Below, piece by piece: positions 16,254-26,201 of a DNA stretch of 64,000 nucleotides. The stretch covers positions 1 through 64,000 of the forward strand of contig NZ_FVZF01000001.1 in NCBI RefSeq assembly GCF_900168265.1, in the 5' to 3' direction. The translations under genes were made by a program, and so were the position numbers. Below the pieces are notes generated by a model that saw only the letters and a program-made list of their open reading frames with translations, searched no databases and had not been told where the DNA came from. Numbering within the stretch: position 1 is the first letter of the stretch; the number at the start of each line of letters is the position of its first letter. Source of the stretch: Salegentibacter salarius. Lineage in GTDB: Bacteria > Bacteroidota > Bacteroidia > Flavobacteriales > Flavobacteriaceae.

Positions 16254-17564
16254 ATGGAAAAAGCTTTCAAAAACGAGATCAAATCCCAGTTTCCCTACCT
16301 CTCTAACAGTAAAATTTTACTTGCGGTAAGTGGAGGTGTAGATAGTGTTGTGCTGGCACATTTATGCAAAATAGCCAAACTGGATTTTACTTTGGCGCAT
16401 TGTAATTTTAACCTTCGGGACGAAGAAAGTGACGCCGATGAGGATTTTGTGGCAGCCCTTGCCAAAAAAATGAAAGTAGCGCTTTTTGTAGAAAATTTTG
16501 ATACCGAGCAATACGCTAAAGATAACAGTCTGTCTATTCAAATGGCGGCACGCGATCTTAGGTATGACTGGTTTGAAGAGCTTCGGCTAAAACATCAATT
16601 CGATTTTATCTTAACCGCGCACCACGCCAATGATAGCCTGGAAACTTTTTTTATTAATCTAATACGAGGCACCGGTTTGGAAGGTTTAAGCGGGATAAAT
16701 GCCGATAGTAATTACATTATAAGGCCTCTATTAAATTTTTCCCGGAAAGAAATTTTGGCTTATGCTGAAGAAAATAAGATTTCGTGGAGAGAAGATAGCA
16801 CTAATGCATCTACAAAATATCTTCGCAATAAAATAAGACACGAGCTTGTACCTGTTTTAGAAGAAATAAATCCGCAGTTTTTAGAGACTTTTCTAAAAAC
16901 CCAATCACATTTAAAAGAAAACGAAGAATTAATAGAGGATTATTTGAGCTTGCTCTATCCAAAAATTATTGGTAAAACAGAGTACGGCTACAGCCTGGAT
17001 ATAAATTACCTTAAAAAGGTACCTAATAGTTCTGCAATTCTATACCAATTGCTAAAGTCTTTTGGATTTACCGAGTGGAACGATGTTTACCGTTTATTAG
17101 ATGCACAACCCGGTAAAATGGTTTTTTCAACCTCACACAGACTAATAAAAGATCGGGATTATTTGCTGCTTACAGAAATTGACAAAACCGAAGACAAAGT
17201 CTATAAAATCGCAAAAAATGAAGATTTTGCGATGCTTCCTATGGGAACCTTTTCATTTTCAGAAGTAAAGGAAATAAACGATAAAAGATCAAACTGCATT
17301 TATATAAACCCGGAAAAACTGGAATTTCCACTCACCGTTAGAAAATGGCAGCAGGGAGATATATTTTATCCTTTTGGAATGAAAGGAAAAAAGAAGTTAA
17401 GCGACTTCTTTAAAGACAAAAAATTATCTTTGCCCGAGAAAGAAAACAGCTGGTTGCTGTGCTCTGGCGAAAAAATTGTTTGGGTGATCAATCAGCGGGC
17501 CGATAGGCGTTTTTCGATAACTTCATCTGATCAAAAAATTATAAAAATCACTTTCAGTTTATGA
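16254..17564 (+). CDS. tilS: tRNA(Ile)-lysidine synthase
   Basis: 436 residues. TilS attaches lysine to C34 of the tRNA-Ile with CAT anticodon, making it read AUA. The PP-loop ATPase motif SGGVDS is at 26-31, followed by LAHCNFNLR, AARDLRYDWFEEL, LTAHHANDSLETFFINLIRGTGLEGLSG and IIRPLL, then the tRNA-binding signature REDSTNASTKYLRNKIRH. A C-terminal domain (about 350-436) ends in the TilS substrate-binding fold with RKWQQGDIFYPFGMKGKKKL. Length is usual. The stop overlaps the next start by ATGA, so translational coupling with the DsbD-like gene is likely. Confidence 0.95.
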   Translation: MEKAFKNEIKSQFPYLSNSKILLAVSGGVDSVVLAHLCKIAKLDFTLAHCNFNLRDEESDADEDFVAALAKKMKVALFVENFDTEQYAKDNSLSIQMAARDLRYDWFEELRLKHQFDFILTAHHANDSLETFFINLIRGTGLEGLSGINADSNYIIRPLLNFSRKEILAYAEENKISWREDSTNASTKYLRNKIRHELVPVLEEINPQFLETFLKTQSHLKENEELIEDYLSLLYPKIIGKTEYGYSLDINYLKKVPNSSAILYQLLKSFGFTEWNDVYRLLDAQPGKMVFSTSHRLIKDRDYLLLTEIDKTEDKVYKIAKNEDFAMLPMGTFSFSEVKEINDKRSNCIYINPEKLEFPLTVRKWQQGDIFYPFGMKGKKKLSDFFKDKKLSLPEKENSWLLCSGEKIVWVINQRADRRFSITSSDQKIIKITFSL

Positions 17565-19576
17565 AATATCTGGCGAGTCTGCTCTTATTTTTTATTCCAT
17601 TTATCCAGTTACAGGCACAATATTTTAACGATGGGAGCGAAGAATCCCAAATGGATGATCCCATTACCTGGGAGGCTTCTGTAGAAAAAGAAAACGACAG
17701 CATATTTAATCTGGTTTTTACGGCCACCCTGGAAGATGGCTGGCATTTATATTCGCAAAAGGAAGCAGATATTGATATTGCGCCTATTGCCACGACTTTC
17801 TCTTATAATAATGCTGAAGAAAATTTTAAGCTCATTGGTGAAACTTCAGAGCCAGATATAGAACCTATCTACGATCAGGTTTTTGAAGCCGATATCACTT
17901 ATTTTGAGGAAGAAGCAGTTTTTACCCAGCAAATAAAAGTACAACCCGGAAGTAATCCCGGAATTGTTGCCGAGATCTATTTCTCTGTTTGTGATGATGA
18001 AAAATGTTTGCCTCCGGAAACCGAACGTTTTAATATTTCTCTTCAGGACAATGAAATAACCGAAGGTTTTACCGACCTGGAAATTTCAGAAAAAGATAAA
18101 GAACTTACCGAAGCATTAAATATCAATGTTTCAGGGATGGAAAAATTTGCGCCTGAAGAGGAGGAAGGCAATAACTTCCTGAGTATTTTCTTACTAGGTT
18201 TCGTGGGTGGTTTAATCGCTCTTTTAACGCCTTGTGTATTTCCTATGATTCCGCTAACAGTTTCCTTCTTTACTAAAGGAGCTAAAAACCGGCAAAAAGG
18301 CCTGGTAAATGCCATACTTTATGGTGTTTTTATATTTGCCATTTATCTTTTACTTAGTTTACCTTTCCACCTGCTAGACAGCGTAAATCCTGAAATTCTC
18401 AATAATATTTCAACTAATGTAACGCTGAATATTATTTTCTTCGTCATTTTCATCATTTTCGCTTTCTCCTTTTTTGGGTATTACGAGATCACTTTGCCAA
18501 GTTCCTGGAGTAATAAGATGGATGATAAAGCTTCAAGTGTAGGTGGTATTGTGGGTATCTTTTTTATGGCTCTTACTTTAGCTTTAGTTTCTTTTTCCTG
18601 TACCGGCCCTATTTTAGGTTCACTGCTTGGTGGATCGCTTACCAGCGATGGTGGTGCGATGCAACTTTCTATGGGAATGGGTGGCTTTGGTCTTGCCCTG
18701 GCGCTTCCTTTTGCACTTTTCGCTTTATTCCCCAATTGGCTTAATTCTTTGCCAAAAAGCGGTGGGTGGTTAAATACAGTTAAAGTTACGCTAGGTTTTA
18801 TAGAATTAGGACTGGCCTTTAAATTCCTTTCTAATGCCGATCTTGTGGAGCATTGGGGACTTTTAAAACGTGAAATTTTCCTCGGAATTTGGATCCTTAT
18901 AGGTTTAGGTCTTATGGCTTATTTATTTGGTCAAATTCGTTTTCCGCACGATGGCCCTAAACAAAGAATTAGTAAAGCCAGGTTTGGTGTAGGGGTGATA
19001 ACTTTCTTCTTTGTACTTTATTTAATTCCCGGTTTAACCAATACTTCGGCGGCGAATCTTAAGCTGCTTAGTGGATTTCCACCACCATTGTTTTACAGTA
19101 TCTATGATAAAGGTACCGAAGCTCCTTTAGGTCTGGAAGCTTATAAAGACTGGGATAAAGGTCTGGAAGCAGCAAGAGAACAAAATAAACCCATAATCCT
19201 CGATTTTACAGGTTGGGCTTGTGTTAATTGTCGAAAAATGGAAGAACAGGTGTGGAGTGAACCCGAGGTTTTTGAGATACTTAACGAAGAATATATACTT
19301 ATTTCCCTGTATGTAGATGATAGAAAAGAACTGCCGGAAGAAGCGCAATTCAATTATATGAAACCAAAGGGGGGAATAAAACCTATTGAAACCATTGGCG
19401 ATAAATGGGCTACTTTTCAAACCCTGAACTTTAAGAATAATTCACAGCCTTTCTATGTGCTTTTAGATAACGAGGTAAATCTACTTAACGAGCCTGTGGG
19501 TTACACCCCAAAAGCTTCAGAATATCTGGACTGGTTAAAGGAAGGTCTTGCCAAGTTTCAGGGAACAGAGAAATAA
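17561..19576 (+). CDS. DsbD-like thiol:disulfide interchange protein
   Basis: 671 residues: signal peptide (1-19, ending LQAQ), periplasmic DsbD-alpha domain (about 30-155) with its cysteines in SVCDDEKCLPP, a CcdA-like membrane core of eight helices starting ISFLLGFVGGLIALLTPCVF-like sequence near 205-230, with a second membrane Cys in SFSCTGPILG near 347, and a C-terminal periplasmic thioredoxin domain with WACVNCRKME (CxxC near 550). It passes electrons from cytoplasmic thioredoxin to periplasmic thiol proteins, as in cytochrome c assembly or disulfide repair. Three pairs of cysteines are present, so the relay looks complete. It overlaps tilS by 4 bases. Very hydrophobic regions give strong reverse-strand shadow frames. 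Confidence 0.92.
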   Translation: MKYLASLLLFFIPFIQLQAQYFNDGSEESQMDDPITWEASVEKENDSIFNLVFTATLEDGWHLYSQKEADIDIAPIATTFSYNNAEENFKLIGETSEPDIEPIYDQVFEADITYFEEEAVFTQQIKVQPGSNPGIVAEIYFSVCDDEKCLPPETERFNISLQDNEITEGFTDLEISEKDKELTEALNINVSGMEKFAPEEEEGNNFLSIFLLGFVGGLIALLTPCVFPMIPLTVSFFTKGAKNRQKGLVNAILYGVFIFAIYLLLSLPFHLLDSVNPEILNNISTNVTLNIIFFVIFIIFAFSFFGYYEITLPSSWSNKMDDKASSVGGIVGIFFMALTLALVSFSCTGPILGSLLGGSLTSDGGAMQLSMGMGGFGLALALPFALFALFPNWLNSLPKSGGWLNTVKVTLGFIELGLAFKFLSNADLVEHWGLLKREIFLGIWILIGLGLMAYLFGQIRFPHDGPKQRISKARFGVGVITFFFVLYLIPGLTNTSAANLKLLSGFPPPLFYSIYDKGTEAPLGLEAYKDWDKGLEAAREQNKPIILDFTGWACVNCRKMEEQVWSEPEVFEILNEEYILISLYVDDRKELPEEAQFNYMKPKGGIKPIETIGDKWATFQTLNFKNNSQPFYVLLDNEVNLLNEPVGYTPKASEYLDWLKEGLAKFQGTEK

Positions 19577-19639
19577 AATACTTCATAATTCGTGAGACAT
19601 TTACTGATGAAATATTATTAAAATAAGACTTAAGCTTAG

Positions 19640-19786
19640 TAGTATTTAATTCTGGATTATTAACATGAATTATTCCTTGTCAAACTTAGAAGGGATTAAT
19701 TAGAATTCGTCTTTAATTTAGAAACAAGCCCTGATTCATTTAAATCTCGATTATCGAGTAAAATTCTTTTAGGTTTATCGGTGTAA
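19640..19786. repeat. Intergenic AT-rich repeat segments shared with other gaps
   Basis: Bases 19640-19660 match 42413-42433 at 19 of 21 places. GATTATCGAGTAA at 19749 recurs at 42428 and, inverted, at 55625. GTTTATCGGTGTAA at 19773 recurs at 7618. No coding frame overlaps these. They may be remains of a dispersed element or shared promoter parts. Confidence 0.45.
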
Positions 19787-19821
19787 TTTCTATCTTAGGG
19801 GGCTTAAAATCTCCCTTAACT

Positions 19822-21669
19822 ATGAAATTATTCCGTTTTAGTGTTATCCTTTTGTTTTTGAGTTTCTTACCTGTTCAAATTATTGCGCAGGAAGAATATG
19901 ATGTTAAAAAACATTATAACAAAACAGAAGTAGATATCCCAATGCGTGACGGCACTAAGCTGCATACTACTATTTATTCCCCAAAAGATACTTCTAAAGA
20001 ATATCCAATTCTCATGCAACGAACCCCATATAGCTCCAGGCCGTATGGTGAAGATCAGTTTCGTTCGCTTATTGGGCCCAACGAATATTTAATGAAAGAA
20101 GGTAATATTGTTGTTTACCAGGATGTTCGTGGCCGTTGGATGAGTGAAGGGAAATACGACAACATGCGTGCGATAATCCCGAATAAGAAAGGCGATGAAT
20201 TTGATGAGTCTAGTGATACTTTCGATACCATTGAATGGCTTATTAATAATGTAGAAAATAACAATGGTAGGGTAGGAACCTGGGGTATTTCTTATCCCGG
20301 TCATTATGCGGTTGCTTCCCTGGTAGATGCGCATCCAGCCTTAAAAGCTGCCTCACCACAGGCAGGAATCGGAGATTTCTTTTTTGACGATTTTCATCAT
20401 AATGGCGCTTATTTACTAAGTTACTGGAGAGCTACAGCACTTTTTGGCTACGATAAAACCGGCCCAACTACAGAAAGCTGGTACGATTTACCAGATCTTG
20501 GAACACAAGATCAATATCAGTTCTTTTTGGATGTGGGACCTCTTAGTAATTTGGACGAATATTACGGCGAAGACAATATATTCTGGCAACAGCTAAAAGA
20601 ACATCCTAATTATGATGAATTTTGGCAGTCTCGCGGTATTATTCAGCATTTAGAGGATATTAAACCAGCGGTAATGGTTGTGGGCGGATTGTTTGATGCT
20701 GAAGATCTTTATGGTCCTTTTAATACCTACAAAAAAATTGAAGAAACCAGCGATAACCATAATATTATGGTTTTTGGTCCCTGGAGTCACGGCGACTGGG
20801 CTAGACAAACCGAAAGACAAGCCGTAGGGAATGTATATTTTGGAGATAATATTTCGGAAGATTACCAGAGAAATGTTGAAACTACTTTCTTTAATCACTT
20901 TCTAAAGAAAGGCGGAGAAGGTGATTTAGATCTTGCTGAAGCTTATGTTTATGATACCGGTGCAAGAAAATGGAATTCCTACGAAGCCTGGCCTCCAAAA
21001 GAAGCAGAAGCTAAGGTATTTTACCTGGGAGATGAGCAGAAATTAACCGATGAAGCTACCGATAATAAAGAAAGCTTTGTAAGTGATCCTGCGAAACCTG
21101 TTTCTTATAATAATGAAATTAAGGCGGTGTTCACCCCAAGAGAATATATGACAGGGGACCAGCGTTTTGCCGCAAGGAGGCCAGATGTTTTGGTTTTTGA
21201 AACAGAAGTATTGAAAGAAGATATGAAACTAGCCGGTGAAATTGAAGCACGCTTAAATGTAGCAACAACAGGAACCGCGGCAGATTGGGTTGTGAAAGTA
21301 ATAGATGTTTATCCTCCAGATGCTGAAGATTATGAAGAAACTATGGAGCATTTAGATATGGATAATTATCATATGATGGTGCGTAGTGAGGTAATGCGCG
21401 GCCGGTTTAGAAACAGTTTTGAAAACCCGGAGCCATTTGAACCGAATAAAAAAACTTCTGTAAATATTACCCTTCAGGATATTAACCATACTTTTAAAAA
21501 AGGTCATAAATTACAAATTCAGGTTCAAAGCACCTGGTTTCCACTTATAGACAGGAATCCACAAACCTATGTGCCTAATATTTTTGAAGCTGAAGAAGAA
21601 GATTTTCAGCAACAAACCCACACTGTTTTTGGAGATTCTGCAATAGAATTTTCAGTAATTAAAGAATAG
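19822..21669 (+). CDS. Exported CocE/NonD family hydrolase (X-Pro dipeptidyl-peptidase-like)
   Basis: 615 residues with a Sec signal peptide (1-23, ending IIAQ). The alpha/beta hydrolase domain shows VDIPMRDGTKLHTTIYSP, the oxyanion Tyr in QRTPYSSRPYG, DVRGRWMSEG, nucleophile Ser in GTWGISYPGHYA (near 158), Asp in VGGLFDAEDLYG and His in GPWSHGDWA (near 332). The C-terminal jelly-roll typical of the X-Pro dipeptidyl-peptidase C domain covers about 390-615. Family members are alpha-amino acid ester hydrolases, glutaryl-acylases and dipeptidyl-peptidases. Export and the next gene (a peptidase-like lipoprotein 3 bases on) suggest use of peptides or acylated amino acids outside the cytoplasm. Confidence 0.9.
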   Translation: MKLFRFSVILLFLSFLPVQIIAQEEYDVKKHYNKTEVDIPMRDGTKLHTTIYSPKDTSKEYPILMQRTPYSSRPYGEDQFRSLIGPNEYLMKEGNIVVYQDVRGRWMSEGKYDNMRAIIPNKKGDEFDESSDTFDTIEWLINNVENNNGRVGTWGISYPGHYAVASLVDAHPALKAASPQAGIGDFFFDDFHHNGAYLLSYWRATALFGYDKTGPTTESWYDLPDLGTQDQYQFFLDVGPLSNLDEYYGEDNIFWQQLKEHPNYDEFWQSRGIIQHLEDIKPAVMVVGGLFDAEDLYGPFNTYKKIEETSDNHNIMVFGPWSHGDWARQTERQAVGNVYFGDNISEDYQRNVETTFFNHFLKKGGEGDLDLAEAYVYDTGARKWNSYEAWPPKEAEAKVFYLGDEQKLTDEATDNKESFVSDPAKPVSYNNEIKAVFTPREYMTGDQRFAARRPDVLVFETEVLKEDMKLAGEIEARLNVATTGTAADWVVKVIDVYPPDAEDYEETMEHLDMDNYHMMVRSEVMRGRFRNSFENPEPFEPNKKTSVNITLQDINHTFKKGHKLQIQVQSTWFPLIDRNPQTYVPNIFEAEEEDFQQQTHTVFGDSAIEFSVIKE

Positions 21670-21672
21670 TTT

Positions 21673-23496
21673 ATGCACATCAGATTTATTCATAAAACGC
21701 TCTATTTAGGTCTTCTGGTCTTAGTTATTTCCTGTAATCAAAAAAGCGAAAGTTATTCCGAAGAAGAAATAAAGGAGCATTCGGCTGAATTGAACGAATA
21801 TTTTGAAGAGGAATTTCAAAAGGATGTCGAAGAATCGCCTATGATGCAAACCAGGCTTGGGCAAAAAACCAATTATGGCAAATGGGACGATTTTTCTCAT
21901 TTAAAATATGTAGAAGATCGCAATAAAGCAAAGAGACGCCTGGAACATCTAAAAAAAATAGATCCTTCATCGCTGGATGAAGATACTCGATTAAGTTACG
22001 ATCTGTACCTCCAGAAACAGGAAAATCAATTAGAAGATTATGATTTTAGGTTTTACAATTACCCGGTAAACCAGATGTTTGGCTATCATGCAGAGCTGCC
22101 AGCCTTTTTAATCAATATGCACCGCATAGATTCAATAAGTGATGCAGAAGCCTATATTTCGAGGTTAAAGGGAATTCCTAAGGTGATGGAAGATGTTATA
22201 GGGAATTTAAAAATAAGGGAGCAAAATGGCATAATGCCTCCAATTTTTGTCTTTGATAGGGTTCTGGAATCCAGTAGAAATGTAATTAAGGGTAAACCTT
22301 TCGGGAAATCTGTGGAGAATAGTGCCCTGCTGGAAGATTTTAAATCGAAAATAGACGATTTAGAAATTTCTCAGAGAAAGAAGAAGGAACTTATCTCAAA
22401 AGCCGAAACTGCTCTTACTAAAGAAGTGAAACCGGCTTACCAAAATTTAATTGTGTTTCTCGAAACTCAGCAAAAGCGTGCAAACAGCGAGGCCGGGGCG
22501 TGGAAGTTTCCGAAAGGGGAAGAGTTTTATGCGAATGCTTTAAAAAGAACTACCACTACTAATCTTTCGGCGAATGAAATTCACGAAATTGGGTTAAGTG
22601 AAGTTGCGCGTATTCACGCTGAAATGGAAAAGATCAAAAAAAAGGTTGGTTTTAAAGGGACACTTCAGGATTTCTTTGAATTTATGCGGAAAGATAAACA
22701 GTTCTATTATGCCAATGATTCTACCGGAAGAAAAAAATACCTTACAGAAGCCAAGACTATCATCAATACGATGAAAGATGATTTGGATAAACTTTTTCTA
22801 ACCAAACCAGAGGCAGAATTAATCGTAAAAGCGGTAGAGCCTTTTAGAGAAAAAAATGCCGGGAAGGCTTTTTATCAGCAGCCGGCAAAAGATGGATCAA
22901 GACCAGGAACTTATTACGCCAATTTATACGACATGTCTGCAATGCCAACTTATCAAATGGAAGCTTTGGCATATCACGAAGGTATCCCGGGGCATCATAT
23001 GCAAATTGCTATCGCCCAGGAATTAGAGGAAATTCCGCAGTTTAGGAAATTTAGTTTTTATACTGCTTACGTAGAAGGTTGGGGGCTTTATAGTGAATTG
23101 TTGCCTAAAGAAATAGGATATTATCAAGATCCATATTCAGATTTTGGAAGATTAGCCATGGAACTTTGGCGTTCTTGCAGGCTGGTTGTAGATACCGGAA
23201 TTCACGCCAAAAAATGGACTCGTGAAGAGGGAATTGCTTATTATAAGGAAAACACTCCAAACGCTGAAAGTGATTGTATTAAAATGGTAGAACGGCATAT
23301 AGTAATGCCCAGCCAGGCTACAGCCTACAAAATAGGAATGAATAAAATCCTGGAATTAAGAGAAAACGCGAAGGAAGAATTGGGGCCGGATTTTGATATT
23401 AGGGAATTCCATGATGTGATTCTTCTTGATGGAGCCGTACCTTTGAATATTCTGGAAGAAAAAGTTGATAACTGGATTTCAGAAGAAAACATTTAA
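21673..23496 (+). CDS. DUF885 family lipoprotein (putative zinc peptidase)
   Basis: 607 residues. A lipobox (LGLLVLVISC, Cys at 21) makes it a lipoprotein. The DUF885 body covers most of the chain, with the metal-binding motif YHEGIPGHHMQIAIAQ (near 435), ATAYKIG and an upstream segment GAWKFPKGEEFYANAL. The HExxxxHH-like motif resembles gluzincin metal sites, and relatives are annotated as carboxypeptidase-like, but activity is seldom shown. It begins 3 bases after the CocE-type gene, so the two are cotranscribed and probably work on the same peptide substrates. Confidence 0.85.
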   Translation: MHIRFIHKTLYLGLLVLVISCNQKSESYSEEEIKEHSAELNEYFEEEFQKDVEESPMMQTRLGQKTNYGKWDDFSHLKYVEDRNKAKRRLEHLKKIDPSSLDEDTRLSYDLYLQKQENQLEDYDFRFYNYPVNQMFGYHAELPAFLINMHRIDSISDAEAYISRLKGIPKVMEDVIGNLKIREQNGIMPPIFVFDRVLESSRNVIKGKPFGKSVENSALLEDFKSKIDDLEISQRKKKELISKAETALTKEVKPAYQNLIVFLETQQKRANSEAGAWKFPKGEEFYANALKRTTTTNLSANEIHEIGLSEVARIHAEMEKIKKKVGFKGTLQDFFEFMRKDKQFYYANDSTGRKKYLTEAKTIINTMKDDLDKLFLTKPEAELIVKAVEPFREKNAGKAFYQQPAKDGSRPGTYYANLYDMSAMPTYQMEALAYHEGIPGHHMQIAIAQELEEIPQFRKFSFYTAYVEGWGLYSELLPKEIGYYQDPYSDFGRLAMELWRSCRLVVDTGIHAKKWTREEGIAYYKENTPNAESDCIKMVERHIVMPSQATAYKIGMNKILELRENAKEELGPDFDIREFHDVILLDGAVPLNILEEKVDNWISEENI

Positions 23497-23507
23497 AAAA
23501 AGAGAAC

Positions 23508-24506
23508 TTGAATAGTATAAAAAAAGAAGATCTAAAAACCATAAGCCTTGTAAATAACAAAGGTAGCGAACTCGAGGTTCTTAATTACGGGGCTGCGGTG
23601 CTTAGCTTTAAGATTAAAGATAAAAGGGAGAACCCGGTAAATGTAGTGGTTAGTCCGTGGGCAGAAGATTTTATAACTTCGGTCTACAAAGAACATAACA
23701 AATGTTTTGGCGCTTCGGTGGGCCGTTACGCAGGCAGAATTTCCAAAGGAGAATTTAAATTGGATGAGACCACGTATAAACTCTTTGAAAAAGATGATGT
23801 GCACTTGCACGGCGGAAAAGAAGGTTTTCAGTATAAAATTTGGGAAATTAAAGAAGAGACCACAGCGCCTAATCCATCTGTGACATTAACTTACCTCAGT
23901 AAAGATAATGAAGAACATTACCCGGGAAACCTTGAGGTTGAAGTTAAATATACCCTTACCGAGGATAATGAAGTACAAATAGAATATACCGCACAAACCG
24001 ATAAAAAAACGGTGATTAATCTTACCAATCATACTTATTTTAATCTAAATGGCGGCGGCAGTATTAGCGACCACTTTTTAAAGATTGAGGCGGAAAAAAT
24101 TCTAGAGGTTGATGAAAAATTATTGCCTACCGGAAATTTGACAAAACTAAAGAAGCATCCCAAAAACTTTAGTGAGAGTAAATTGATTGGCAACCGAAAC
24201 CTCGATGATACCTTTGTATTAAAATCTGAGGAAGATGAAGTTGCAGCTAGACTTTTTGCTCCTTTAACCGGAATAAAAATGGAGGTGAAAACCAATCAGA
24301 AAGCATTGGTGGCCTACGCTCCAGAAAGCCTTCCAGACGATCTAAATTATCAAACCGAAATTGCTGAAGAATATCCTTCTATCTGTTTAGAGGCACAAAA
24401 TTTTCCTGATGCACCTAATTTCAGGAATTTCCCTGAGGCCGTATTAAAGCCGGGAGAAAAATATTATAACAGAATTTCATATAATTTTTCGGTTGGTGGT
24501 AAATAG
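23508..24506 (+). CDS. galM: Aldose 1-epimerase (galactose mutarotase)
   Basis: 332 residues. GalM interconverts alpha and beta anomers of galactose and glucose. Visible are GAAVLSFKIKDK, FGASVGRYAGRI, HLHGGKEGFQYKIWE, INLTNHTYFNLNG (catalytic His near 176), LDDTFVL and SICLEAQNFPDAPNF (catalytic Glu near 300). The start is TTG at 23508, preceded by AAAAAGAGA; no ATG or GTG lies closer to the family start. No signal peptide. It lies 11 bases after the DUF885 gene and 71 before a Na+/sugar symporter, which suggests a sugar uptake group. Confidence 0.9.
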   Translation: MNSIKKEDLKTISLVNNKGSELEVLNYGAAVLSFKIKDKRENPVNVVVSPWAEDFITSVYKEHNKCFGASVGRYAGRISKGEFKLDETTYKLFEKDDVHLHGGKEGFQYKIWEIKEETTAPNPSVTLTYLSKDNEEHYPGNLEVEVKYTLTEDNEVQIEYTAQTDKKTVINLTNHTYFNLNGGGSISDHFLKIEAEKILEVDEKLLPTGNLTKLKKHPKNFSESKLIGNRNLDDTFVLKSEEDEVAARLFAPLTGIKMEVKTNQKALVAYAPESLPDDLNYQTEIAEEYPSICLEAQNFPDAPNFRNFPEAVLKPGEKYYNRISYNFSVGGK

Positions 24507-24577
24507 GAAGATTAAGAGCTGATGAGGCAATAACTCCCAATTAAAATTTTATATTTAACAAAATTTTATATTAAGCT

Positions 24578-26167
24578 ATGGTTGGAATTTTATCATTCGT
24601 TGGTTTCACGCTTTTGGTAGCTATAATTGCCTATTTAGCAACCCGAAAAACCGATGAAAGTACAAGTGATGGATATTTTTTAGGAGGAAGAAGCTTAACT
24701 GCAGGAGTAATTGCCGGTTCGGTTTTATTAACCAATTTATCTACTGAGCAAATTGTAGGATTAAATGGCCAGGCTTTTAGTGAAGGTATTTTAGTGATGG
24801 CCTGGGAAACCCTAGCAGCCATTGCCATAGTAATTACCGCATTATTCTTATTACCACGCTATTTAAAGGGAGGTTTAACCACCGTACCTCAATTCCTGGA
24901 AAAACGATTTGATAAAGGGACTAAAACCCTGGTTTCGGCGCTATTCCTATCTGGCTATATGATTATTTTTCTGCCGATTGTGCTATATTCTGGAGCATTG
25001 GCGATTAGCACCATGTTCGGTATTCCTGAAATGTTGAATGTAAGTTCAAGCACAGCCTTATGGTTAACGGTGTGGGGCATTGGTATCATCGGGTCTATTT
25101 ATGCTATTTTCGGTGGTTTAAAAGCGGTTGCAGTATCAGATACGATTAATGCGATTGGACTGCTGATAGGAGGTTTGCTAATTCCAGTATTCGGACTTAT
25201 GGCTATTGGAGATGGTGGAATAATCAATGGATTAGAAACTTTAGTAGATGCTAATCCGGAAAAATTTAATTCCATTGGAGGGCCAGATGCTTCGGTACCA
25301 TTTTCCACAATATTTACAGGGATGATGCTGGTACAATTGTTCTATTGGGGAACCAACCAGGCGATTATTCAGCGGGCTTTGGCTGCTAAAAACCTTCGGG
25401 AAGGACAAAAAGGATTAATGCTGGCAGCATTTATTAAGATTTTGGGACCAATAATCGTGGTTTTACCAGGTATTATTGCCTGGCATATGTTCCAGGGCGA
25501 CCTGGAAAATGCCGACCAGGCTTATCCCGCACTTGTAAATGCAGTGCTTCCACCGGTACTAACCGGATTCTTTGCGGCGGTTCTTTTTGGTGCGATCTTA
25601 AGTTCTTTTAATTCGGCTTTAAATAGTTCTGTTACCCTTTTTGGAATAGATATTTATAAACAATATTTCAACCCGGAAGCCAGTGAGGCAAAAGTGGTAA
25701 AACAAGGGAAACGCTTTGGTATTTTCCTGGCCATTGGTGCTATGCTTATAGCGCCTTTTATTGCAAATGCTCCACAAGGTCTTTTTGGCTATTTGCAGGA
25801 AGTAAACGGTAGTTATAGTATTCCTATTCTCACAATTGTAATTGTAGGTTACCTTACGAAAAGAATTCCGGCAATCGCTGCTAAAGTTGCTATATTTAGT
25901 GGTGTTGGTTTCTATCTTATTTATTTAGGTCTTAAATATTTTGTTGTGGGAGAAGATGCCCTGCCACACTATCTTCACGTAATGGCTATTTTATTTGTGT
26001 TGAATGTGATCATTATGTTTGTGATCGGGAAATGGAAACCGAGAATTGAACCTTTTATTCTAGATTATACAAGGCAGGTAGATATTCAACCCTGGAAACT
26101 GGTAAAACCAGTTGGCCTTGGGATCGTTGTGCTTGTAGTTTTTATCTATGCTTATTTTGCCCAGTAA
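24578..26167 (+). CDS. Sodium/sugar symporter, SSS family
   Basis: 529 residues with about 14 hydrophobic helices. Family marks are TDESTSDGYFLGGRSLTAG, SVLLTNLSTEQIVGLNG (first broken helix), GGLKAVAVSDTINAIGLLIG, FYWGTNQAIIQRALAAKNLREGQKG and FGAILSSFNSALNSSVTLF (Na2 site Ser/Thr near 345-350). It is close to the SGLT/vSGLT branch, which moves galactose or glucose with Na+. Na+ coupling suits a marine or saline cell. It lies between galM and a Nudix-like regulator, so galactose, glucose or arabinose are candidates. Confidence 0.9.
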   Translation: MVGILSFVGFTLLVAIIAYLATRKTDESTSDGYFLGGRSLTAGVIAGSVLLTNLSTEQIVGLNGQAFSEGILVMAWETLAAIAIVITALFLLPRYLKGGLTTVPQFLEKRFDKGTKTLVSALFLSGYMIIFLPIVLYSGALAISTMFGIPEMLNVSSSTALWLTVWGIGIIGSIYAIFGGLKAVAVSDTINAIGLLIGGLLIPVFGLMAIGDGGIINGLETLVDANPEKFNSIGGPDASVPFSTIFTGMMLVQLFYWGTNQAIIQRALAAKNLREGQKGLMLAAFIKILGPIIVVLPGIIAWHMFQGDLENADQAYPALVNAVLPPVLTGFFAAVLFGAILSSFNSALNSSVTLFGIDIYKQYFNPEASEAKVVKQGKRFGIFLAIGAMLIAPFIANAPQGLFGYLQEVNGSYSIPILTIVIVGYLTKRIPAIAAKVAIFSGVGFYLIYLGLKYFVVGEDALPHYLHVMAILFVLNVIIMFVIGKWKPRIEPFILDYTRQVDIQPWKLVKPVGLGIVVLVVFIYAYFAQ

Positions 26168-26201
26168 TTTCTGATTAATTTTATTTCGATTTTCTATACT
26201 T

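Noticed and set aside
18043-18735. Reverse-strand frames within the DsbD-like gene
   Set aside because: Shadows of the hydrophobic helices on the other strand, with Ser/Pro/Lys-rich low-complexity products.
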